Source: an uncultured Bacteroidales bacterium
GTDB taxonomy: Bacteria > Bacteroidota > Bacteroidia > Bacteroidales > Bacteroidaceae
Reading direction: 5' to 3'
Length of the DNA: 64,000 bases
Assembly: GCA_902768125.1 (NCBI GenBank)
Contig: CACXKA010000009.1
Location: forward strand, 29,603 to 93,602
Under the pieces are notes generated by a model that worked only from the letters and a program-made list of their open reading frames with translations, did no database searches and had not been told where the DNA came from. Positions 15,660 through 24,210 of the stretch are shown here, one piece after another. Each line of letters opens with the position of its first letter. Position 1 is the stretch's first letter. A program made the translations under genes and the position numbers.

Positions 15660-17810
15660 ATGGCAGCATTACAAAAAATCAGAAGCAAGGGCGTGCTCCT
15701 TGTGTCCATCATTGCGGTGGCGTTGTTCCTCTTCGTCGCCGGCGACTTATTCAGAGGCCTTGAGAGCCTCTTTATGAAATCAAGCCAGCAGGTGGGAGAA
15801 GTGGAAGGAAAGTCTATCTCCATCCAGGAATACCAGAAGCTGGTGGACGACATGCAGACTTACTATGAGGTTGCTCAGCAGAAGAGTTCTTTCTCTGAGG
15901 ATGAGCTGAACCGCATCAAGGATGAAGCATGGCAGACTTATGTGCAGCAGCAGCTCATCCAGACTCAGTGTGAGAAATTGGGTCTTGCTGTGAGCGACGC
16001 TGAAATTTCAGACATCGTGAAGACTGGTTACAGCCAGATGCTTCAGGTGCCTGTGTTCATGAACCAGCAGACAGGTCGTTATGACTATGCTACTGTGAAC
16101 CAGTTCCTCACTGAGTATAAGAAACTGAAGGAGTCTGGCACTCAGATTCCTGAGGAATACGAGAAGGTGTACAAGTACTATCTGTTTGCACAGCGTCAGA
16201 TTCGTGACCAGTTGCTCACTCAGAAGTATCAGGTGTTGCTCTCTCAGTGCTTCCTCTCCAACCCAGTGGAGGCTAAGCAGGCGTTTGAAAGCCGCGCTGA
16301 GGAGTCTGATCTTTTGATTGCCGCTATCCCAGCCGCTTCGGTGAAGGATGACGACGTGAAGGTGACTGACGAGGAACTGACTGCTAAGTACAATGAAGAC
16401 AAAGAGCAGTATAAGCAGTTCATTGAGACTCGCGACGTGAAGATTATCGACGTGCCTGTTGTGGCAAGCGAGGCTGACAAGCAGGCTGCTGAGAAAGAAA
16501 TCGGCGAGGCTGCTTCGAAGTTGGCTGCAGCCACCAGCAATGCAACGGCTGGCAATGTGACTCGTCAGGCTACTTCCTTGTTGCCTTACTCTGATGTGTA
16601 CAAGATGAAGGAAGCATTCCCAAGCATGGTTTCTTCCACACTCGATTCTACAGCTGTGGGTTCTGTGAAGGCTCCTGCATTTGATGCAATGACCAATACT
16701 TATTACACATATAAGGTGCTGGGCAAGACCACTCAGCCCGACTCTGTGCTCTTCCGCCAGTTGGGCGTGATTGGCAAGGACGAGGCTGACATTGCCAAGA
16801 AGGCTGACAGCATCATGACTGCCCTTGGTGCTGGTGCAAACTTCAAGGAAATCGCCAAGAAGTACAACCAAGTTGGTGACTCTTCTTGGGTTGCTACTGC
16901 TCAGTATCAGAATGCCACACTTGGCGCAGACGATGCGCTCTACATCAACACCATCTTCGGTATGAATGCTGGTGAGACCAAGAAACTGAAGTTGGAGAAT
17001 GGTTCCACCATCATCCTGCAGGTGATGAAGACTACCAACCCTGTGACGAAGTACAATGTGGCTGCTGTGGTGAAGGAACTGAAGTTCTCCGACGAAACAT
17101 ACAGCAAGGAATACAACAAGTTCTCTTCGTTTGTGGCTGCAAACACCACACTGGAGAGTATGGAGGCAAACGCTGCCAAGAGCGGCTACGTGGTTCGTCC
17201 TCTCAACGACGTGACGACTTCTGCTCACGGCATTTCAGGCATCCGCGCCACTCGCGATGCATTGAAGTGGGTGTTTGACGATGCTAAGGTGGGTGACATC
17301 TCTCCGCTTTACGAATGTGGAAGCAATGACCACTTGCTCGTGGTTGCCTTGACAGGCATCAACAAGGAAGGTTATCGTTCACAGGAGAAACTGAAGGACG
17401 AGTTGACTGAGATTGTTAAGAACGAGAAGAAGGTTGCCAAGATCTATGAGTCAGCCAAGAACGTGAAGAGCATGGCTGAGGCACAGAAACTGAAGGATGT
17501 GGTGGTTGACACTCTCAAGCACGTATCATTCAGCGCACCAGCATTCATCGCTTCAACAGGCGCTTCTGAGCCACTCGTGAGTGCTGTGGCTGCCAAGACT
17601 GCCAAGGGTGCATTTGCTGGTCCTATAAAGGGTAACAACGGCGTGTATATGATGCAGGTGATTGACAAGACCAAGACTGCTGAGAAGTTCGATGCAAAGA
17701 ACGAGGAAGCATCTATCGGCATGAACCACTTCCGCAATGCTTCAAGCACGATCATCAACTCACTCTACATGAAGGCGAAGGTAAAGGACAACCGTTACAA
17801 GTTCTTCTAA
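15660..17810 (+). CDS. ppiD: PpiD-like membrane-anchored peptidyl-prolyl isomerase/chaperone
   Basis: The 716-residue protein starts with a short cytoplasmic segment and one membrane helix (VLLVSIIAVALFLFVAGDLF). A SurA-type N-terminal chaperone domain follows (QVGEVEGKSISIQEYQKLVDDM, DEAWQTYVQQQLIQTQCEKLGL). A parvulin-type domain lies in the middle at about residues 350-450, and a second coiled or chaperone-like part extends to the C-terminus. PpiD helps newly secreted outer-membrane proteins leave the Sec translocon and fold in the periplasm. The length matches Bacteroidetes PpiD proteins, which are longer than the E. coli one. It has its own promoter and terminator, so it is probably monocistronic. 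Confidence 0.88.
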   Translation: MAALQKIRSKGVLLVSIIAVALFLFVAGDLFRGLESLFMKSSQQVGEVEGKSISIQEYQKLVDDMQTYYEVAQQKSSFSEDELNRIKDEAWQTYVQQQLIQTQCEKLGLAVSDAEISDIVKTGYSQMLQVPVFMNQQTGRYDYATVNQFLTEYKKLKESGTQIPEEYEKVYKYYLFAQRQIRDQLLTQKYQVLLSQCFLSNPVEAKQAFESRAEESDLLIAAIPAASVKDDDVKVTDEELTAKYNEDKEQYKQFIETRDVKIIDVPVVASEADKQAAEKEIGEAASKLAAATSNATAGNVTRQATSLLPYSDVYKMKEAFPSMVSSTLDSTAVGSVKAPAFDAMTNTYYTYKVLGKTTQPDSVLFRQLGVIGKDEADIAKKADSIMTALGAGANFKEIAKKYNQVGDSSWVATAQYQNATLGADDALYINTIFGMNAGETKKLKLENGSTIILQVMKTTNPVTKYNVAAVVKELKFSDETYSKEYNKFSSFVAANTTLESMEANAAKSGYVVRPLNDVTTSAHGISGIRATRDALKWVFDDAKVGDISPLYECGSNDHLLVVALTGINKEGYRSQEKLKDELTEIVKNEKKVAKIYESAKNVKSMAEAQKLKDVVVDTLKHVSFSAPAFIASTGASEPLVSAVAAKTAKGAFAGPIKGNNGVYMMQVIDKTKTAEKFDAKNEEASIGMNHFRNASSTIINSLYMKAKVKDNRYKFF

Positions 17811-17841
17811 AAAGAAGTTTACACATTATTATATATATTAG

Positions 17842-17872
17842 AATGGCTGGCGTTTGTGTCAGCCATTTTTTT
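17842..17872 (+). terminator. Intrinsic terminator of ppiD
   Basis: AATGGCTG (17842-17849) pairs perfectly with CAGCCATT (17860-17867) and is followed by a T run. Confidence 0.9.
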
Positions 17873-17934
17873 ATTTTATTGTGTAAAAGTGCATTTTTTT
17901 TGAAGAAAAATTTGGAGATAATAAAAAAAGGCAC

Positions 17935-17943
17935 TACATTTGC
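17935..17943 (+). promoter_or_regulatory. Promoter -7 box for the small sorting-domain protein
   Basis: TACATTTGC lies 19 bases before the ATG at 17963. Confidence 0.6.
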
Positions 17944-17962
17944 ATCATAAAACGTATTGTGT

Positions 17963-18292
17963 ATGATAAAATCTGTACTCAAAATATCAAAAGTCCTTCT
18001 ATTGATGGTGTGTTTGTCGTCAGTTCCAGCCACCATGATGGCAGAGGTGGAAGAGGCGGTGAATAACCAGATAGAGCAGGAGTTGAACCAGGTCAGCATC
18101 TCGGTGAGCGGTTCGACACTTCGTGTGAAGAATGCAGAGGGACTGACGCTGGAGGTGTATGGCATCACGGGCGAGAAGGTTTATACACAGAACATTGACA
18201 GTTCATCAAAGGCCTTTGAACTCAGCCAGTTGCAACGCGGATACTATATTGTCAAGATTGGCAAGTTCACCCGCAAAATCTACCTGCACTAA
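17963..18292 (+). CDS. Small secreted protein consisting mainly of a T9SS type A-like C-terminal domain
   Basis: The start ATG at 17963 (MIKSVLKISKVLLLMVC) gives a signal peptide and a mature protein of about 80 residues. After a short helix (VEEAVNNQIEQELNQ), the rest is one beta domain: VSISVSGSTLRVKNAEGLTLEVYGITGEKVYTQNI and LQRGYYIVKIGKFTRKIYL. This is the usual Bacteroidetes C-terminal sorting fold, but with no cargo in front of it. It could be a stand-alone adaptor of the secretion or attachment system or the remnant of a larger protein. It has its own promoter and terminator, which favours a real gene. Its function is unknown. Confidence 0.75.
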   Translation: MIKSVLKISKVLLLMVCLSSVPATMMAEVEEAVNNQIEQELNQVSISVSGSTLRVKNAEGLTLEVYGITGEKVYTQNIDSSSKAFELSQLQRGYYIVKIGKFTRKIYLH

Positions 18293-18347
18293 AAAATAAA
18301 CTCTCTTCATTGAGAAAGAGTTAAAAACCGATTATAGACACAAAAAT

Positions 18348-18395
18348 GTGAAAGTTTGTCTTTTCCGTGTGGATTGAAGGACTTTCACTTTTTTT
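18348..18395 (+). terminator. Intrinsic terminator after the sorting-domain protein
   Basis: GTGAAAGT (18348-18355) pairs with ACTTTCAC (18381-18388) and is followed by a long T run. The loop is long (25 bases). Confidence 0.65.
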
Positions 18396-18450
18396 ATGTC
18401 AAACCATACCTAAAACCAAGTTGCCCTAACGACATGGTCGTGCACGAGAG

Positions 18451-18996
18451 ATGGCAAAGATAGACGAACAAGACATACTGAAAAGGATTCAAGACCCGCA
18501 GAGCAAGCGTAAGGCCTTCGAGGAGATTGTCAATGTCTATTCGCGTCAGCTCTATTGGAAGATCCATTATGTGGTGCAGAATCACGACGATACGGATGAC
18601 GTGCTGCAAAACACGTTTATCAAGGCTTGGAGGGGCTTGGACAATTTCAAGGGAGATTCAGCCATTTTCACGTGGCTCTACAGGATAGCATACAACGAAT
18701 CCATCACTTTCCTCAAGCAGAAGAAGCAGATGAGTTCCATCGACGATGAAGATTTCGTAGAACAAGCAAGCTTTGTGGCTGACGAATATTTCGACGGCGA
18801 CAACACGCAGCAGCTGCTCATGCAGGCTGTGTCCACCTTGCCCGCCAAGCAGCGGCAGGTGTTCTGTATGAAGTACTTTGAGGACAAGAAATACGAGGAG
18901 ATTTCTGACCTTGTAGGCACCAGTGTGGGAGCGTTGAAAGCTTCCTACCACATCGCTGTGGAGAAGATTACAACCTTCATTAAGTCAAAAGAATAA
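18451..18996 (+). CDS. ECF-family RNA polymerase sigma factor
   Basis: The 181-residue protein has sigma region 2 (FEEIVNVYSRQLYWKIHYVV, DDTDDVLQNTFIKAWRGL, FTWLYRIAYNESITFLKQ) and region 4 (LPAKQRQVFCMKYFEDKKYE, then EISDLVGTSVGALKASYHIA). The linker between them is acidic. ECF factors redirect RNA polymerase to stress or envelope genes and are usually held back by a membrane anti-sigma factor. The two genes downstream, a single-pass membrane protein and a Spy-like periplasmic protein, form the common Bacteroidetes arrangement of sigma factor, anti-sigma-like protein and Spy-like protein, so envelope stress is the likely signal. Confidence 0.92.
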   Translation: MAKIDEQDILKRIQDPQSKRKAFEEIVNVYSRQLYWKIHYVVQNHDDTDDVLQNTFIKAWRGLDNFKGDSAIFTWLYRIAYNESITFLKQKKQMSSIDDEDFVEQASFVADEYFDGDNTQQLLMQAVSTLPAKQRQVFCMKYFEDKKYEEISDLVGTSVGALKASYHIAVEKITTFIKSKE

Positions 18997-19072
18997 AAAA
19001 ATCACTCATACGATTAAACCTTTTCATTAAAAATTAGTCACAAAAATAACGAAACTTAAAAATAGTGTGATT

Positions 19073-19498
19073 ATGAGTACAAAGAACAACCGAATATTAG
19101 CCCCAGAGGGCGGCAGATACCCATTCAAGGTGTCTGATGAATATTTCGACAATCTGACTGCTCGTATCATGGAGCAGATTGATTCTGTCGAGCAAGAGGT
19201 TCCTGCCAAGGTGGAAGAGGCTCCTGCACAAAGCGCGAAGCTCTTCAGCATTCACAAGAACCGCCGTCGTAACTTGTGGTTCAGCACGATCTCTATCGCT
19301 GCATCGCTCGTGCTCATTGTAACTGTGGCATTGAAATTCATCCCAACGCCTTCATCCACTCCGGTTGAACAGCAGAAGGCTGAAACCACTGTGCAATACA
19401 CCCCCGATAACTACAACGAAGACCTGATGAACTACACAATGGTGGACAACGTGGATGTTTACTATTATCTGGCTTCAGAAGGAGACTTCGAGGAATAA
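19073..19498 (+). CDS. Single-pass membrane protein, probable anti-sigma factor
   Basis: The start is placed at ATG 19073 (MSTKNNRILAPEGG) rather than the GTG two codons upstream. The N-terminus contains YPFKVSDEYFDNLTARIMEQI, like the F-x-VPxGYFxxL motif seen at the start of many Bacteroidetes proteins encoded next to ECF sigma genes. A cytoplasmic part of about 65 residues is followed by basic residues and one membrane helix (LWFSTISIAASLVLIVTVAL), then a short acidic periplasmic tail ending in DFEE. The helix placement and position directly after the sigma gene fit an anti-sigma role. There is no classical zinc anti-sigma motif, so this is inference. Confidence 0.72.
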   Translation: MSTKNNRILAPEGGRYPFKVSDEYFDNLTARIMEQIDSVEQEVPAKVEEAPAQSAKLFSIHKNRRRNLWFSTISIAASLVLIVTVALKFIPTPSSTPVEQQKAETTVQYTPDNYNEDLMNYTMVDNVDVYYYLASEGDFEE

Positions 19499-19539
19499 CC
19501 TCTCCGTAGTGTAGCAACAAACAACAAGCAACATCATCC

Positions 19540-20076
19540 ATGAAGAGATTTGTCTTAGTCATCACAACCTTGCTGGTTTGCTTCTGTGTGAACGCCCAGA
19601 ACCAAGGTTTTGGAAGGATTCAGAACCCACGCGCGGAATTCAATCCTGAATTGTACACGAAACGTATGAACGAGTTCGTGGCACGTGAGGCGCACCTGAC
19701 CGAAGCCGAATCAGCAAAGTTCTTTCCTCTCCTCAATGAGATGCAGAACAAGCAGCGTCAGATTGGAAGACAGCAGAGGGAAATTATGATGAAGGCATTC
19801 CGTAACACGAACATCAGTGAGGAGGACTATGAGCAAATGGTGATGCGTGTGACGGGTCTCGAGATAGAGAGCCGAAAAGTGGAGCAGACCTATTACAAGA
19901 AGTTCCACATGGTACTTTCTTGGAAGAAAATCTATGGGGTGAGAGTGGCGCTGGCACGTTTCCAAGTGGAAGCCCTGAACCAGTTCCAGCCGGGCAGAGG
20001 TGCTGCCAACAACAATCGAATCACGTTCCCACAATGGAACAGGCCTAACGGCAATAACAATAATAACAGGAAATAA
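19540..20076 (+). CDS. Spy/CpxP-like periplasmic protein
   Basis: The 178-residue protein has a signal peptide (MKRFVLVITTLLVCFCVNAQ) and a mature helical region with an LTxxE/Q-type motif, HLTEAESAKFFPLLNEMQNKQRQ. Long charged helices follow (EEDYEQMVMRVTGLEIESRKVEQTYYKKF), and the tail is rich in asparagine and proline. It resembles Spy and CpxP, small helical proteins that bind unfolded periplasmic proteins or sense envelope damage. It is the third gene of the ECF sigma operon (41 bases after the anti-sigma-like gene) and ends at a strong terminator. Confidence 0.78.
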   Translation: MKRFVLVITTLLVCFCVNAQNQGFGRIQNPRAEFNPELYTKRMNEFVAREAHLTEAESAKFFPLLNEMQNKQRQIGRQQREIMMKAFRNTNISEEDYEQMVMRVTGLEIESRKVEQTYYKKFHMVLSWKKIYGVRVALARFQVEALNQFQPGRGAANNNRITFPQWNRPNGNNNNNRK

Positions 20077-20120
20077 TTTGACTTGTGTGATACAAGATAT
20101 AATAGAGTGAAACTAATGCG

Positions 20121-20150
20121 AGGAGATGCCTGACGGCGTCTCCTTTCTGT
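20121..20150 (+). terminator. Intrinsic terminator of the ECF sigma operon
   Basis: AGGAGATGCC (20121-20130) pairs with GGCGTCTCCT (20135-20144), ten pairs with one G-T wobble, followed by a T-rich tail. Confidence 0.88.
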
Positions 20151-20233
20151 TTCCTTTGGGTGGTCTTCTTTGATTTCTGGGACGTTTTTAGAATATTTAG
20201 AATTAATTATTTGACCAAAAGATGTAAAAGCAG

Positions 20234-20242
20234 TAACTTTGC
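20234..20242 (+). promoter_or_regulatory. Promoter -7 box for the DUF4468 operon
   Basis: TAACTTTGC at 20234-20242 has TTTGAC-like sequence about 20 bases upstream and lies 28 bases before the ATG at 20271. Confidence 0.65.
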
Positions 20243-20270
20243 AAACAATATCAACAAAAATCATATCCAA

Positions 20271-20921
20271 ATGAAGAAGATTATCATTGCCATAATGGCT
20301 GTGGCACTCCCCTTGATGGTGCAAGCCCAAAGTGAAGGTCTTATCGCTCGTAAAGCCCAAAAGGGCAAATCAGATATGTCGGTCTATACGGCAAAGGGCG
20401 CTGTGCCTGAAGAAGCGGGTAGGGTGGTGTTCAAGGATGTCATCGCTGCTCCAGGCAAGGGAAAGGAGGACATTTTTAATAAGGTGGCTCAATGGGCAAA
20501 CCTCCGATATGCGCCTAACACAATGATGGGCGACGACTACAGAGACGCTAATTTCTTCAAGAACATCGAGTATGCCAAGGTGAAGGAGGCCAACAAGCAA
20601 AGTGGCAAGATTGAATGTCAGGGTGCAGAGGAACTGATTTTCTCTGTGAAGCCGCTTGCCAAGAACTACACGCAGGCATTCTATCTGCTGGATCTGAATG
20701 TCAGCGACGGCAAGGTGGAGTTCTCGCTGAATACGCTGTCTTTCAATGTGGATCAGGGTGAAGGTGAGTTTCTTCGCATGAATGCAGAGGAATGGATCAC
20801 GGATGCCAAATGCTTGAACAAGAAAGGTGCCTTGAAGCGTATGAATGGAAAATACCGCATCAAGACCATTGATCTGGTGAATGAACTGAAGAAGGAAATC
20901 TCAGAAGCCATCAATAAATAA
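20271..20921 (+). CDS. Exported DUF4468-type protein
   Basis: The true start is ATG 20271 (MKKIIIAIMAVALPL); codons upstream in this frame precede the promoter. A signal peptide ends in VQAQS. The mature part of about 200 residues matches the DUF4468 pattern: GRVVFKDVIAAPGKGKEDIFNKVAQWANLRY, then YTQAFYLLDLNVSDGKVEFSL and FRMNAEEWITD-like segments. The domain is thought to have a TBP-like fold, but its function is not known. A small membrane protein gene starts at the last base of this stop codon, so the two are coupled. Confidence 0.72.
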   Translation: MKKIIIAIMAVALPLMVQAQSEGLIARKAQKGKSDMSVYTAKGAVPEEAGRVVFKDVIAAPGKGKEDIFNKVAQWANLRYAPNTMMGDDYRDANFFKNIEYAKVKEANKQSGKIECQGAEELIFSVKPLAKNYTQAFYLLDLNVSDGKVEFSLNTLSFNVDQGEGEFLRMNAEEWITDAKCLNKKGALKRMNGKYRIKTIDLVNELKKEISEAINK

Positions 20922-21187
20922 TGAATCAAGAGGACGTAGATAAAATCATTGCAGAAGCTGTTGCGGAGAGCAAGAAGGAAAGCCAGAAGAAGTGGCACAA
21001 GGGCAAGTCATCCAGCCATAATGTGGACACTGCCCGTCGGGTGCTGAATTGGGTCTTCATGGTGGGTTTCGTTGCGGCTATCATTATCTACTTTTTACTA
21101 CCTGAACAAAGGGTGCTTTTCTTCAGCATCGGTTTTGGTGCCATAGCTGTGAAGTTGGTGGAGTTCTATCTGCGATTCATGTTTTGA
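20921..21187 (+). CDS. Small two-helix membrane protein
   Basis: The 88-residue protein has a charged N-terminal part rich in Lys and Glu (VAESKKESQKKWHKGKSSS) and two hydrophobic segments (WVFMVGFVAAIIIYFLL and LFFSIGFGAIAVKLVEFYL). The start overlaps the preceding stop by one base (TAATG), which shows coupling with the DUF4468 gene. No family is recognised. It may anchor or assist its exported partner. Confidence 0.6.
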   Translation: MNQEDVDKIIAEAVAESKKESQKKWHKGKSSSHNVDTARRVLNWVFMVGFVAAIIIYFLLPEQRVLFFSIGFGAIAVKLVEFYLRFMF

Positions 21188-21247
21188 TATCGGTGTCAAG
21201 AGAAATAGGAACTTCTTGTATTATTCTATATAGGAAAGATTAAAGTT

Positions 21248-23311
21248 TTGAATTATAGATATTTATTAACATTCTTTTTCTGTGTGTTGCTGGCTTCGTC
21301 AAGTTACGCACAACGTATCATTTCAGAGTTGGAAACGAACTCTGATTTGTCGATGGATGCCCGTCCCGACTCTGCTGAGACCAAGAAGAAAAAGAAGGTT
21401 GTTCCCACCGAAATAAGAGCTTGGACTGTTGATGAGAAATATGGCAACATGACCGACACGTATGTTGACACCTTGCATCACATGTTCATGAACACCGACC
21501 TGCCTGAGGGAATAGAAGGACACTACAATTCATTGGGTAATGTGGGTTCCCCTCGCATGTCCCGCATCTTCATGGAGCGTCCCATCACCCCCGATTTCAT
21601 GTTCACCGCTCCTTTCGATATGTTCTTTGTTGATACAGAGCACTTCAGGTTCTACAACACGAAATCGCCCTTCATGAATGTCACCTACAACTGGAATGGT
21701 TCGAAGAACACGGGTTCCGATCATGTCAAGGCAACGTTCACCAACAATGCAGGCAAGAAATTTAACTTCGGTGGTATCTTTGATTATATCTATGGTCGTG
21801 GATACTATGACACCCAATCCACTTCCTACATGAATGCCTCCGCATGGGCTTCCTATCTTGCCGACCATTACAACTTCCACTTCTACTATCAGCACAATTT
21901 CATGAAGACGGCGGAGAATGGTGGTATTGAGGATGAAGGTTATATCACTAACCCTGAGAATATGGCGAGGGAACTTACCTCGAACGACATCCCTACGATG
22001 CTCTCACAGACTTGGAACCGTCAGGAACATGACTTGGTGTTTTTCAATCATCACTACAATATTGGTTTCTATCGTGAGGAAGAAGTGGATTCTGTCACCA
22101 CCAAGCAGGTATTTGTTCCTGTCAGCAAAATATTCCATTCCTTGAAACTCCAGAACATGATGCGCAACAATCGTGCTTACAAGGAGACAGAGAACTATCA
22201 TTCCTACACTTATCTGCCAGGTGACTCCACACAGGACTATACCAAGCATTTTTACGTGAAAAACCTGTTGGGTATCTCTCTCTGTGAAGGTTTCAACAAA
22301 TGGGCGTTGTTTGGTCTGAATGCTTATGTGGGATATGAATTCAATCGGTTCATGTTGCCAGATTCCACTCGTTATGGAGGCCTATACACCAACACGACAG
22401 GATTGGTGGACAAACGATACTACAAGGAGCACAATGTCCTTGCAGGAGGACAGATTATTCGCACACAAGGAACGACTGTTCACTACAATCTTGATGCTGA
22501 GTTTGTGGTGGCAGGGGAGGACATCGGACAGTTCGAGGTGAATGGTCATGCAGAGGTCAACATCCCCTTGCTGGGTGATACGGCACAAGTGGCATTGAAT
22601 GCCCACCTTATGAATGTGGGTCCCAGCTTCTATTTCGGCAATTATCACGGCAAGCATGCGTGGTGGGACAAAGATGTTGACAAAGAGTTCCGACAACGCA
22701 TAGAGGGTATCATCGACATTCCCCACACTAACACCAAGATTACAATCGGTGTGGAAAACATCAAGAACTTCTGCTACTTCCAGAACACTGGTATTGCCAC
22801 AACCACTTCGACGGGCAATACTGTGATTAGCAATAACGTGTCTCCCATGCAGTGTGGTGACAACATTCAGGTGTTTAGTGCCAACCTGCGTCAATACTTC
22901 AAACTGGGCATTTTCCATTGGGAAAACGATATCACCTATCAGACTTGCAGCCATTCAGAAGTGTTGCCGCTCCCAACCGTTTCGCTTTATACCAACTTGT
23001 ATCTTCGCTTCAAGATAGCCAAAGTGCTGAAGACCGAGTTTGGTGCAGACATGAAGTATTTCACAGAATACTATGCACCCGACTATTCCCCCGTCATCGG
23101 TATGTTCATGAATCAGAACACACTGAAAAAAGAAAAAGTGGGCAATTACCCACTTCTCTCTGTCTATGCTAATTTCGATTTGAAAAGGACACGTTTCTAC
23201 GTGATGTATCACCACTTCAATCAATCGGATGGTCGTTATTTCTGGTCACCTTGCTACCCAATGAATCCCGCCAGCATCCGCTTCGGATTGAGCTGGAACT
23301 TCTACGATTAA
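21248..23311 (+). CDS. Porin_10-type putative porin
   Basis: The 687-residue protein starts at TTG 21248; the signal peptide ([21 protein letters not shown]) begins directly there and no in-frame ATG is closer. A lysine cluster ([10 protein letters not shown]) is followed by [39 protein letters not shown] and [15 protein letters not shown], typical of the putative porin family of Bacteroidetes (Porin_10). The rest alternates aromatic strands and polar turns, ending in a terminal strand [12 protein letters not shown] with an aromatic near the end, as outer-membrane barrels do. Its substrate is unknown. The gene is convergent with ispE, overlapping it by 4 bases at the 3' ends. Confidence 0.82.
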   Translation: MNYRYLLTFFFCVLLASSSYAQRIISELETNSDLSMDARPDSAETKKKKKVVPTEIRAWTVDEKYGNMTDTYVDTLHHMFMNTDLPEGIEGHYNSLGNVGSPRMSRIFMERPITPDFMFTAPFDMFFVDTEHFRFYNTKSPFMNVTYNWNGSKNTGSDHVKATFTNNAGKKFNFGGIFDYIYGRGYYDTQSTSYMNASAWASYLADHYNFHFYYQHNFMKTAENGGIEDEGYITNPENMARELTSNDIPTMLSQTWNRQEHDLVFFNHHYNIGFYREEEVDSVTTKQVFVPVSKIFHSLKLQNMMRNNRAYKETENYHSYTYLPGDSTQDYTKHFYVKNLLGISLCEGFNKWALFGLNAYVGYEFNRFMLPDSTRYGGLYTNTTGLVDKRYYKEHNVLAGGQIIRTQGTTVHYNLDAEFVVAGEDIGQFEVNGHAEVNIPLLGDTAQVALNAHLMNVGPSFYFGNYHGKHAWWDKDVDKEFRQRIEGIIDIPHTNTKITIGVENIKNFCYFQNTGIATTTSTGNTVISNNVSPMQCGDNIQVFSANLRQYFKLGIFHWENDITYQTCSHSEVLPLPTVSLYTNLYLRFKIAKVLKTEFGADMKYFTEYYAPDYSPVIGMFMNQNTLKKEKVGNYPLLSVYANFDLKRTRFYVMYHHFNQSDGRYFWSPCYPMNPASIRFGLSWNFYD

Positions 23312-24135
23312 AGTTCGCGTTGGCGGCAGAACATTCCGCTGAATTTCTCGTCGATATTCTCCACAGGATCCTCAAAGATACCGAATACACTCGAACCGCT
23401 GCCTGACATGCTGGCATAAACAGCTCCGAGGTCATATAGCTTGTCCTTGATGGCTGCGATCTCTGGGTATTTTGAGAAGACACTTGCTTCGAAATCATTT
23501 ACCACAGTATCCTTCCATGTTTCAATCGGCTGAGCCAACAGTTCAGGCAACTGCTGTTTGGGGTGCTGCACTTTCACCTTTGCATAAGCATCCTTGGTCG
23601 AAACAAAAATGTCGGGCTTCACCAGCACCAGTTGCTTGTACTTCAGGTTCAGTTCCACAGGGTGGAACACATTGCCGATACCAGTTGCAAAAACTGGCTT
23701 GTTCTGAATGAAGAAGGGACAGTCGGCGCCCAACTGAGAACAGTAATCCTCCATCTGCTGGATAGTCAATCCCAACTTGAAGCGTTCGTTCAGCGTCTTC
23801 ACCGTGAAAGCAGCATCAGCAGAGCCTCCACCTAATCCCGCACCTGTGGGGATGTGCTTGTACAGCCCGATGCTCACGGGAGGTAAGTCAAAGTCTTTCT
23901 TCAGCAATTTCAACGCCCTCACCACAAGGTTGTCTTCGGGTGAACCATCCAACAACGTGCCAGTCACCTTCAGGCGATAGCCACAGGCTGGCGCATCCGT
24001 TTCTATCTCCTGAATCTCCAAGATGTCTTGCAGACCTATTGGATAAAACACTGTTTCCAGATTATGGTAACCATCTGGACGCTTCTCCACGACGTTCAGT
24101 CCGATGTTAATCTTCGCATTAGGATATACTATCAT
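23308..24135 (-). CDS. ispE: 4-diphosphocytidyl-2-C-methyl-D-erythritol kinase
   Basis: The 275-residue protein matches IspE of the MEP isoprenoid pathway, a GHMP kinase that phosphorylates the 2-hydroxyl of CDP-methylerythritol. The N-terminus carries [27 protein letters not shown], with the conserved lysine and the DGYH motif; the ATP loop is [15 protein letters not shown] at about residues 91-105; and the third GHMP motif is [15 protein letters not shown] near residue 245. Length is normal for the family. A minus-strand -7 box lies at 24162-24170. The enzyme is essential in organisms using the MEP route. Confidence 0.95.
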   Translation of the reverse strand: MIVYPNAKINIGLNVVEKRPDGYHNLETVFYPIGLQDILEIQEIETDAPACGYRLKVTGTLLDGSPEDNLVVRALKLLKKDFDLPPVSIGLYKHIPTGAGLGGGSADAAFTVKTLNERFKLGLTIQQMEDYCSQLGADCPFFIQNKPVFATGIGNVFHPVELNLKYKQLVLVKPDIFVSTKDAYAKVKVQHPKQQLPELLAQPIETWKDTVVNDFEASVFSKYPEIAAIKDKLYDLGAVYASMSGSGSSVFGIFEDPVENIDEKFSGMFCRQREL

Positions 24136-24161
24136 AATTCCTCATCTTTTAGTTAACGGGG

Positions 24162-24170
24162 ACAAAGGTA
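24162..24170 (-). promoter_or_regulatory. Promoter -7 box for ispE
   Basis: TACCTTTGT on the minus strand lies 26 bases upstream of the ispE start. Confidence 0.6.
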
Positions 24171-24210
24171 CGATTAAGTGAACAAAAAACCAAATTATTT
24201 TTGATTTTCA

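Noticed and set aside
16008-17228. A 406-codon frame opposite ppiD
   Set aside because: It is the antisense shadow of a clear ppiD gene; its composition (many His, Leu, Val) is typical of reversed codons and no homology is visible.
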